The position numbers and the translations under genes are program-made. A stretch of 28,991 bases of DNA, taken from contig JAFZVV010000021.1 of NCBI GenBank assembly GCA_017617615.1, positions 1 to 28,991 on the forward strand. Direction: 5' to 3'. This stretch comes from Prevotella sp. (GTDB taxonomy: Bacteria > Bacteroidota > Bacteroidia > Bacteroidales > Bacteroidaceae). Shown in pieces: positions 23,501 to 28,991 of this stretch. The notes under the pieces were generated by a model that ran no database searches, had not been told where the DNA came from, and was given only the letters and a program-made list of their open reading frames with translations. Each line of letters begins with the position of its first letter. The stretch's first letter is position 1.

Positions 23501-26273
23501 CATTGCCTGCCTGCACCTGGAAATAAGCGAGCGATGCGCAGTGTGCGAAAGCTCCCTCACCCACGGATGCCACGTTCTTGTAGAGATAGAACCTGTTGAT
23601 GGCATTACAGCCATAGAACGCCTTCTTGCCGATGTTGATAAGACCAACGGGTAGCATGGGCCTGTTGAGTATCTCACATCCCTCGAAAGCACTCTCACCG
23701 ATGGTGGTGATGGTGGAAGGCATGGTGATGGTGGTGAGTGCCGTACAGCCCTTGAACGCATTGTCGGCAATCGTCTTCAGTGAGGTGAAGTATTGCAGTT
23801 CTTCAAACTTCGTGATTTCGGTGTTGCCGGTGAAGGCATTGCCCAGGTCGGTCACGGCCTTGGCCTCCACGCCGTTGAGCTTGCCGTCGCCGTTGGTGTC
23901 CCACTTCGACACACAGATAGCCTCTACCTTCGGGTCGGCGAAGACGAGGTCGGAATACTGGTCAGAGAACTCTTCCTTTGTACCGAAGTCTTTCCACACA
24001 TTGGCCTCCTCATAGAGCGATTGGGTACCTACCGGCACGCTGAGCTTGGCATTAGCCACGTTCACGCCCGAGAAGGTGGAAGCGGGTACGGAGAGCGGTG
24101 TAGACCAGTACACCTTCACCTCGGTGAGTGCCGTACAGTTGCCGAAGGCATTATCGCCGATGTTCTGCACCGACTTGTAGATGCTCACGATAGAGAGTCG
24201 CGAAGCACCGAGGAAAGCCTCGGGAGCAATGGTCTTCACGCCGTCGGGTATCACGACGTTGGTGTAGGAGTTGTAGGCGGGGAACTGAATCAGCTTGGAG
24301 TGGTCCTTGGTGAAGAGGGAATTGAGTGCGCTCACGTAATTGGTGTTCTCGGCATCGACGGTGATGGCGGTGAGTTTCTCACACGACTTGAGCACACCGT
24401 TGCCGATGGTCTTCACCGATGCGGGCACGTTGAAGGTCTTCAGGTTGTTGCAATAGGCAAAGGCGTTGGCACCGATGGAAACCACCGACCCTGGCAGGAT
24501 AATGCTGGTCATGGTACAGTTGGCAAACGCCTCGGCGGGGATAGAGGCAAGGCTGGTGAAATACTGCAGCTCGTCGAAGGAACTGATTTCCTTGCCCTTG
24601 AACAGCGTACTGATATTGGTCACAGCGGCAGCCTCGTCGTAGGTGATGTAGCCATCGTGGTCGCTATCGAAGTTGGCCACGCAAATCTGACGCACCGTCT
24701 CGTCCTTGAACTGGATAATCTGGGCGGCGTAGTCGGCGATGGTTCCCTCCTCGATGAAGTCGAACCACTTCCATCCGGTGGCACTCTGGTAAGCGCTCTT
24801 CTTGCCTGTGGGCACGAACAAGCGACCGTTGATGCCTTCGGTGACGGGGTTGAAGGTAGAGAAGGTACCGTCGGCGATGGAGAGCGGAGTGTTCCAGCTC
24901 ACCTGTGCACGGATGCCCTGGGCAACGCCCTTGAAGGCATTGGCACCAATCTGTGTCACGGTCTCGGGGAAGATGACGGTATAGAAGTTCTTGCAACCCT
25001 CGAAGGCGCTCGCGCCGATACGCGTCACGTTGTTGAGGGTGACGGAGTTGATATTCTGACCGCCAGCAAAGGCATAGGGCTTGATTTCCACCACCTTCGT
25101 GGGAACGCTGAAGTTCTTCGTGGTGTTGCCTGCGGGCACACAATAGAGTATGGTGCCGTCTTTCGAGTACAGGCAACTGCCTGAGAAGGAATAAACGGTG
25201 TTGGTGGCACCCGTAATCTTCGTACAGGAAGTACAGTTGGCAAAGGCACCCTCACCGATATCGGTCAACTTGCCATAGATATAGAAAGAAGGTATCTTTG
25301 CACATCCGTCGAAGGCATGTGCACCCACTTTGGTGAGCGATGACGGCAGCGAGATGCTCGCGATGTTGGCACAGCCATAGAACGCCTTCTCACCAATGGT
25401 AGTGAGCTTCGCGTACATGGTGACTGAGGTAAGTGCTTCGCACCCCACGAAAGCCTCCTTCTGGATGGTGGTGAGGTCGGAAGGCAGCTGGATGGTCTCA
25501 AGCGATGAACAGCCCTTGAAGGCGTTCATGCCGAGAACGGTGACACCCTTGAACGAGCGCAACTCATTGAAACGGGTAATCTCGGTATTGCCCACGAAGT
25601 AGCCACTGATATCCTCTACGGCCATGGCCTCACGGTAGGTGAGCTCGCCGTCGTTGTTGGTATCCCAGTTCTCCACACAGATGGCTTTCACTGCGGGGTC
25701 CTCGAACTGCATGACGATATCGATGTTGTCGCTGTACTCACGAATCTCGCCGAAGTCCTTCCAGACATTTGCAGCCGCGTAGACACTCTTGTATCCCGAC
25801 AACACGCGGAGCACTACATTGCTGAGCGTCACCCCGTCGAACACCTCGGGGGTGATTTCCAAGGGCGTTGTCCACTGTACGGTGACCGTCTGCAGACTGG
25901 TACATCCCTGGAAGGCGTATTCGCCGATGTAGGTAATCATGTTGGGGATGGTGACGGTCTTCAGCGACGTACAGTCGGAGAAGGCCTCATCGTTGATGGC
26001 AGTCACTCTGTAATAGAGGCCATTGTAGTAAACTCTCCAAGGGAGCGCCAGGTTGACGGGCCCGGAGACATCATCACTTCCTGTTCCCACATTGGGATTT
26101 GTGGGACTACCAGATGATGTGAAATAATTTTCATCCCAGCCTGCCACCATCACCGTGCGGTTAGTACGGTCGGTAATATTGTATCCGATACCATCGACAA
26201 CGATGTCGAAAGCCGAAGCCACGGACACGATACAGACTGACATAAAAGTTAGCAGTAATCTTAAATGTCTCAT
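20568..26273 (-). CDS. Giant BspA-type leucine-rich repeat protein with EF-hand units
   Basis: A 1901-aa secreted surface protein with a signal peptide at residues 1-21 (MRHLRLLLTFMSVCIVSVASA). Most of it is LRR_5/BspA repeats (pattern I...AF.GC..L..V..P..V..IG..AF.). Five large modules each begin with a calcium-binding loop, for example ICVENWDTNNDGELTYREA, ICVANFDSDHDGYITYDEA and ICVSKWDTNGDGKLNGVEA. Near the end comes a dockerin-like pair (CDVNGDSKADMLDAVDIV; ADFDDDDEVTVADAVILV), then a cohesin-like region (VPYTAFQFDLTLPELSEVELV) and the tail YNLSGVRVDHPTKGVYILNGKKVVIK split as GVRVDHPTKGVYI-LNGKKVV, the Prevotella-type C-terminal sorting signal. BspA proteins bind host or microbial surface ligands. 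The frame is intact, and repeats of this kind often recombine. Operon with the cohesin-dockerin gene. Confidence 0.92.
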   Translation of the reverse strand: MRHLRLLLTFMSVCIVSVASAFDIVVDGIGYNITDRTNRTVMVAGWDENYFTSSGSPTNPNVGTGSDDVSGPVNLALPWRVYYNGLYYRVTAINDEAFSDCTSLKTVTIPNMITYIGEYAFQGCTSLQTVTVQWTTPLEITPEVFDGVTLSNVVLRVLSGYKSVYAAANVWKDFGEIREYSDNIDIVMQFEDPAVKAICVENWDTNNDGELTYREAMAVEDISGYFVGNTEITRFNELRSFKGVTVLGMNAFKGCSSLETIQLPSDLTTIQKEAFVGCEALTSVTMYAKLTTIGEKAFYGCANIASISLPSSLTKVGAHAFDGCAKIPSFYIYGKLTDIGEGAFANCTSCTKITGATNTVYSFSGSCLYSKDGTILYCVPAGNTTKNFSVPTKVVEIKPYAFAGGQNINSVTLNNVTRIGASAFEGCKNFYTVIFPETVTQIGANAFKGVAQGIRAQVSWNTPLSIADGTFSTFNPVTEGINGRLFVPTGKKSAYQSATGWKWFDFIEEGTIADYAAQIIQFKDETVRQICVANFDSDHDGYITYDEAAAVTNISTLFKGKEISSFDELQYFTSLASIPAEAFANCTMTSIILPGSVVSIGANAFAYCNNLKTFNVPASVKTIGNGVLKSCEKLTAITVDAENTNYVSALNSLFTKDHSKLIQFPAYNSYTNVVIPDGVKTIAPEAFLGASRLSIVSIYKSVQNIGDNAFGNCTALTEVKVYWSTPLSVPASTFSGVNVANAKLSVPVGTQSLYEEANVWKDFGTKEEFSDQYSDLVFADPKVEAICVSKWDTNGDGKLNGVEAKAVTDLGNAFTGNTEITKFEELQYFTSLKTIADNAFKGCTALTTITMPSTITTIGESAFEGCEILNRPMLPVGLINIGKKAFYGCNAINRFYLYKNVASVGEGAFAHCASLAYFQVQAGNAKYKVANDALFTEDYATLVAYPAGKSQTSFNPTTGEIKAIYPYAFSGATKITSVSFNEITTIGDYAFEDCTGIKAIDFSSKVTTIGEGAFSGCSNLQSINIPSNVTSIGEKAFNGMPAGVRCQVARNTPLSINDNTFSNAGTLSSGQITGILFVPKGTTSRYETANGWKFFALFKEMSMDDYDATIIHFEDLLVEQLAAEKWDSDGDGHISYEEAALVADLGTTFTGQPITKFNELQYFTALTEIGDDAFKNTGLSAVTMPEGITRFGKSSFQGTAINTFNRLPGLTEIGDSAFAYNTGFTKVSISSNIVKVGTGAFKGCPKLTAIDVDAASSNYASYNGVLYDKSQTKLLQFPAAKTISKEYVLDETVTEIGEDAFTMVAALKTLVLHDGVTAIGASAFRACTALDSVVVEWATPLTVPANTFQDVDVKNCALSVPKGSKNKYKKAAVWKNFRIDEYLVDSSVIDFEDPIVKAICVEKWDTSGDGELTVAEAKEAYTISEFFQGNTQITSFNELKYFTGLTAINNDAFRGCTALETIALPKTITNIRKGAFADCTNLKSIQIPEGVTTFGMGVFANCSSLTSISVAADNTKFVAVDGVLFDKNKTLLYAYPAGKQGDYVVPETVTTIKGYAFCGAAGLTSLKLPKTLQKLEEGALENCSSLEFLSIPASVGEVQPYNFYGCTALKTVKVAWANALDVDPLLFYNFNFSGTRLYVPALSKDSYAAADSQWSSFEKIIEYPNCDVNGDSKADMLDAVDIVKYVVGEPATVFDRFLADFDDDDEVTVADAVILVGMIANGEAAPNINYAPRMDVEESVVLTKDINNVLSLCIDSEVPYTAFQFDLTLPELSEVELVKLSERLKGHQMVYNQIGENTYRFAAISFTNKPFEGYDGSVINILAGNPDLDDIVVENIRFVTADGAIHQFENIGGAIPTGIVQVMGDSRKAYEDGVYYNLSGVRVDHPTKGVYILNGKKVVIK
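21980..25730 (-). repeat. Five EF-hand-headed LRR modules (coding superrepeat)
   Basis: The calcium-loop heads of the modules lie at about 25630-25690, 24625-24690, 23855-23925, 22845-22915 and 22010-22080. Each is followed by an NELQYFT/FNELKYFTGL-type sequence and a run of LRRs, closed by a W-x-T-P-L...KSAY segment. Spacing varies from about 770 to 1010 nt, so LRRs have been gained or lost within modules. Confidence 0.75.
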
Positions 26274-26324
26274 AAATAATAATAATGTTAGTATTTATCA
26301 ATCAATTATTCTCTGAGCTGAGCA

Positions 26325-26362
26325 GGGCAGGACTCTTTCCCGACCCATGCTGTCGGCCTGCC
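26325..26362 (-). promoter_or_regulatory. Hairpin in the leader of the BspA-type gene
   Basis: GGCAGG (26326-26331) pairs with CCTGCC (26357-26362), and inside it CCGAC (26340-26344) pairs with GTCGG (26352-26356). It sits about 50 nt upstream of the start codon. No TAnnTTTG promoter is visible between this gene and the terminator at 26395, so the gene may use a diverged promoter or read-through. The hairpin may be a leader control element. Confidence 0.35.
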
Positions 26363-26394
26363 ACAACCCGATGGGCAAGCCCGAAATTTTAAAA

Positions 26395-26436
26395 ATCCCT
26401 CCTTGGCCTTAGAGAACCAAGGGCCGAAGGAGGGAT
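26395..26436 (-). terminator. Terminator of the cohesin-like gene
   Basis: ATCCCTCCTTGGCC (26395-26408) pairs with GGCCGAAGGAGGGAT (26422-26436) with one bulged base. On the minus strand the stem is followed by TTTTTAAAATTT. It lies 23 nt after the stop of the 377-aa gene. Confidence 0.75.
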
Positions 26437-26459
26437 ATGTAGCTATCGTCGAAGCACGA

Positions 26460-27587
26460 TTACTTCACGACGACTTTCTTTCCATTGACAATATACATGC
26501 CTTTCTGAGTGGGCTGGTTCACACGCACACCCGAAATGGTATAGGTCTCATTGCCGGCAGCCTCTGCGTCGACGTTGCTGATACCAGTAGTCTCCTCGAA
26601 GATGAAGGCCTCGGCAGCAGAAGAGCTGTCTTCGATATAAGCCTTGTACTTGGGAATCTCCACACCAGCCTTGCAGCGATAGAAGCCCACGCCGTCGGTC
26701 TTGCTGGCCAGAGCGAAGGTGCTGCTGGTAGCGGTGTAGGCAGCGGTGGCAGTGCCCTTAAGGATGTTGGTGGCAGGAGCAGCGGGTGCATCGGCAGTGG
26801 TCTTCAGGTAGTAGGGACCAGCAGCAGCTTCGATGATGACAGGAGTCTCGGCGGGTACGGAGGTCACCTCAGCACGCTGAACGAAACCATCAGCTACACC
26901 AGTAGCAGCAGAAGCCTTAAGGCCAGTGCCAGCGAAGTCGAGTGCCACAGGCCAGCTAAGGGTAGCATAACCCGGCTCACCTACAGTGAGTTTCACGGCG
27001 AACTCAACGGGATTCTGTGTCTCTGCAGGGAAAATTTCCTGAGAGGGAACGCTGATGGTGGTGAACATCAAACGGGTATCCTCACCCTCGAAACCATCGA
27101 GATAAGGCTTGTTGACAACACCGATGTTCTGTTCGCCAGTCTGGGTCAGATCGGTGGCGGCAAGCTTTATCTTCAACACGGGCTCAGATACTTCCAGGGG
27201 GAAGCCGACATCCTCAGTGGAATGATAAAGTGCTATGGCCAACACATTCTTATCCGCCTTGTAGTCAACCTCCACTGTCGCCTCGAGCATATCAAGACTG
27301 CTATCCTTGATAACATCAATATATTTTGGCTTCAGTTTATTGCCATAAGCCTTCAGAAGCGTATAGCCATCGGGAATCTGAATCCAGAAGTTGGCAGACC
27401 TCAGATTCAACACATTTGCCGAGCTCACATTGAAAACAATGTTGAACTCTTGTTCCACGCTTTCAACAGGATTGGCAATGTCGAACTCCATCTTGTCGCC
27501 GCCAACGGGGACAACGGTAATGCTTTCCTGTGCAAACGCAAAGCCTGCCATTAACAGCATGGCAATTCCAAGTAAACACTTTTTCAT
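26460..27587 (-). CDS. Secreted cohesin-like protein with C-terminal sorting tail
   Basis: A 375-aa protein with signal peptide MKKCLLGIAMLLMAGFAFAQ (a Met two residues upstream is an alternative start). Residues about 22-175 form a cohesin-like beta sandwich (QEFNIVFNVSSANVLNLRSANFWIQIPDGYTLLKAY ... PVLKIKLAATDL). The next region (EFAVKLTVGEPGYATLSWPVALDF to about 335) is a second beta domain with Ala/Thr-rich loops. The chain ends with ETYTISGVRVNQPTQKGMYIVNGKKVVVK, read as ISGVRV...GMYIVNGKKVV, the same tail as the BspA-type protein, so both are probably exported and anchored by the same route. No enzyme motifs. It has its own terminator and a possible distant promoter. Likely an adhesive or scaffold surface protein; the ligand is unknown. 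Confidence 0.82.
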   Translation of the reverse strand: MKKCLLGIAMLLMAGFAFAQESITVVPVGGDKMEFDIANPVESVEQEFNIVFNVSSANVLNLRSANFWIQIPDGYTLLKAYGNKLKPKYIDVIKDSSLDMLEATVEVDYKADKNVLAIALYHSTEDVGFPLEVSEPVLKIKLAATDLTQTGEQNIGVVNKPYLDGFEGEDTRLMFTTISVPSQEIFPAETQNPVEFAVKLTVGEPGYATLSWPVALDFAGTGLKASAATGVADGFVQRAEVTSVPAETPVIIEAAAGPYYLKTTADAPAAPATNILKGTATAAYTATSSTFALASKTDGVGFYRCKAGVEIPKYKAYIEDSSSAAEAFIFEETTGISNVDAEAAGNETYTISGVRVNQPTQKGMYIVNGKKVVVK

Positions 27588-27593
27588 GATCAT

Positions 27594-28296
27594 TTTCTGT
27601 TTTTGTTATTTGTTGAATTTATTGATTGTCTAACTGAGATAAGTCGTTTATGGTATGGGGGAGTCATAGGAAAAGACACGTCGCAAGGGAATGCAGACAA
27701 GCGCCATTACCCGACACTACTTCCCGAGAGGTGCCAAGCCATGTGCCCGAAAATGTCAATAATTCCTTTCGCATGTTGTGTATTCTATAAATCTCCGAAT
27801 CATCAATTATCGTACGCTGATAGGATATAGATCAGTCGAATAGTTTTCGCCTTTCCTCACGCTATCTGACGGATTTGGTGATGGATGCGGCACATTTTTA
27901 CATACTTTGGTGCAAAAGTAGAAATTATTTTTGAAAAAAACTACATTTGCACAAAAACTTTTGGTCAAAAAGCACTGAAATAGGTCTTTAAACTTGAAAT
28001 TTAACTTAAATTAACTATTCTTGGTTGTTTTTGATGATTTACACTGATTATCAAAGGGTCAGCGGAATTCCGTCAGGGGAGAACTCGGCAGTCCGCTGTT
28101 CTTGGTTTTTTGTAACTGTTTAGCGAATTATCATTTAAGGTAATGTTCGGACAGATTTGCAATATTTGCAATCCATCCGCATTGAATATCAGGAACCAAC
28201 GGTCGGCGGCCGAAGGGAATTGAAAATCGACGTGCGAAGCGGAAGTCAAAGCCAATTTTAATCCGGTTATCGCATTGCAAATGCTTCTATTCTATG
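27594..28296. other. Long intergenic region with a possible minus-strand promoter
   Basis: No gene with a credible start is visible on either strand. CAAAAGTA at 27913-27920 is a minus-strand TActTTTG -7 element. If used, the cohesin-like gene has a leader of about 320 nt, long enough for structured regulation. 27921-28040 is A/T rich. The rest has no repeat I can relate to other parts of the window. Confidence 0.4.
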
Positions 28297-28507
28297 GAGA
28301 GTGTGTCAAAAGTGATTGAGCGTCCTTCACACGTCGGCCACAGGTTCTCACCGTAGGCGATTGAAGAAGGGAGTGCGCTTCGCGCAGAAATCTCACAAAT
28401 CATTACAAATCAAGCAAATCTCAAATAGAAAAAAGATTTGAATGATTTGCATAGATTTGAAAGATTTCTCGCCGTAGGCGACTACCAATTAAATTTGACA
28501 CACCCTC
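28297..28507. mobile_element. MITE-like element (copy 2, complete)
   Basis: A 211-bp element bounded by terminal inverted repeats GAGAGTGTGTCAAA (28297-28310) and TTTGACACACCCTC (28494-28507), differing at one of 14 positions. The right 141 bp (28367-28507) repeats positions 1-141 with two changes. Inside are GTGCGCTTCGCGCA hairpin bases and the long AAATC/GATTT palindrome. It encodes nothing, so any movement would need a transposase supplied from elsewhere. The ends resemble those of Bacteroidetes insertion sequences of the IS1182 type (recollection, not a search). No target duplication is visible. Confidence 0.7.
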
Positions 28508-28659
28508 AACTAATTTTCGGATTCAACAAAAACCAGACTGTCGGCTTTCTTGCGAAAGTTGAATAGACATGGTTTTTATGAATAAGGGTCCTTTTCGTAA
28601 CAAAATGAACAAAATCATGTTAAATGTTTCCAATTTTCATATTTTCAGCAAAAAAGTGT

Positions 28660-28667
28660 TATATTTG
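28660..28667 (+). promoter_or_regulatory. -7 promoter element of the last gene
   Basis: TATATTTG matches TAnnTTTG and lies 85 nt upstream of the start codon at 28752. A T-rich stretch rather than an exact TTTG lies at -33. Confidence 0.55.
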
Positions 28668-28751
28668 CATAGGATTAGCGGGCGAAGAATTCAACGCCAG
28701 GAATCTGCTCAAGAACAACCCTATTCTGCAACTTAACCAATCGATAATAAC

Positions 28752-28991
28752 ATGAAAACAAGACTACCCATTGGAAACCGTATGACGCGGGCGGCGGCGA
28801 CACTGCTCGTGATGCTCGCCATGGCCATGGCCGTGAGGGCACAGACACCCTACGCCATCTATTGCGACGGCAACAAGACCTTCTATTTCACTTACCGGAA
28901 TGAGGTACTGACCGAGAACGGTAATTTCACGCCAGAGGGGGCAACCAACGCCCTGCCCATCACCGCCCTGTGGAGCGGGACGGCAGTGACG
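28752..28991 (+). CDS. Secreted protein, N-terminus only (cut by window end)
   Basis: The first 80 codons. A signal peptide runs to about residue 28 (MKTRLPIGNRMTRAAATLLV, then MLAMAMAVRAQ). The mature start, TPYAIYCDGNKTFYFTYRNE followed by LTENGNFTPEG and ALWSGTAVT, resembles the opening of Prevotella surface proteins of the BspA/DUF285 kind, where the phrase recurs. The rest lies outside the window, so domain content and function are open. The promoter at 28660 and the MITE at 28297 are directly upstream. Confidence 0.75.
   Translation, partial: MKTRLPIGNRMTRAAATLLVMLAMAMAVRAQTPYAIYCDGNKTFYFTYRNEVLTENGNFTPEGATNALPITALWSGTAVT

Noticed and set aside
21654..23654. A 666-codon open frame on the plus strand opposite the BspA-type gene
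   Set aside because: It is antisense to conserved LRR repeats; its openness follows from codon use on the other strand. The composition is not protein-like and there is no promoter.
1..28507. Whole window as one composite transposon bounded by the two repeat copies
   Set aside because: The repeats are MITE-like and carry no transposase, the contents are unrelated functional groups, and no target duplication is visible. Recombination between them remains possible and is reported as a finding.

Overview
The window looks like chromosome from a gut or rumen Bacteroidales, most likely Prevotellaceae. The grounds are: promoters of the Bacteroidetes type (TTTG, about 20 nt, TAnnTTTG) ahead of many genes; almost no Shine-Dalgarno sequences; secreted proteins ending in the Prevotella-style tail (SGVRV...KGVYILNGKKVV-K); a giant BspA-type leucine-rich repeat protein; dockerin- and cohesin-like modules; and a GH67 alpha-glucuronidase. 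I see no rRNA, tRNA, integrase, transposase or CRISPR array.

Layout. (1) 1-1.6 kb: the end of a short mobile repeat, gene remnants, and a secreted protein with a galactose-binding-like domain and a dockerin. (2) 1.6-6.1 kb: an S24/LexA-type repressor, divergent from a three-gene plus-strand operon that ends in a 923-aa protein resembling a podovirus tail hub/nozzle. (3) 6.2-8.2 kb: a periplasmic GH67 alpha-glucuronidase with its own promoter and terminator. (4) 8.5-12.2 kb: a 704-aa membrane protein of unknown family, a five-copy palindromic repeat array, and a two-gene cassette bounded on its far side by inverted half-copies of the same repeat. (5) 12.2-19.8 kb: a minus-strand phage structural operon, read from 19.7 kb down: HK97-fold (SU10/DUF5309-like) major capsid protein, head-fibre-like protein, coiled-coil protein, adaptor-like protein, beta-helix tail fibre, M15 peptidase (endolysin), holin-like protein and one unknown. 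(6) 19.9-27.6 kb: three minus-strand secreted proteins, namely cohesin-like plus dockerin, a 1901-aa BspA/EF-hand protein, and a cohesin-like protein with the sorting tail. (7) 27.6-29 kb: a long intergenic stretch, a full copy of the mobile repeat (a MITE candidate), and the start of another secreted protein.

The most interesting point is the phage material. Genes for a capsid, connector, fibre and lysis are intact and share one operon. In the whole window I see no terminase, portal, head protease, replication gene or integrase. The likely tail nozzle and the repressor sit about 6-16 kb away on the other strand, with a xylan-degradation gene and a membrane protein between them. Several gaps inside the phage operon hold the same kinds of short tandem repeats found elsewhere on this chromosome, which suggests long residence. 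This fits either a decayed or rearranged prophage or a domesticated particle, such as a gene-transfer-agent-like or lysis-released capsid system. The sequence alone cannot separate these.
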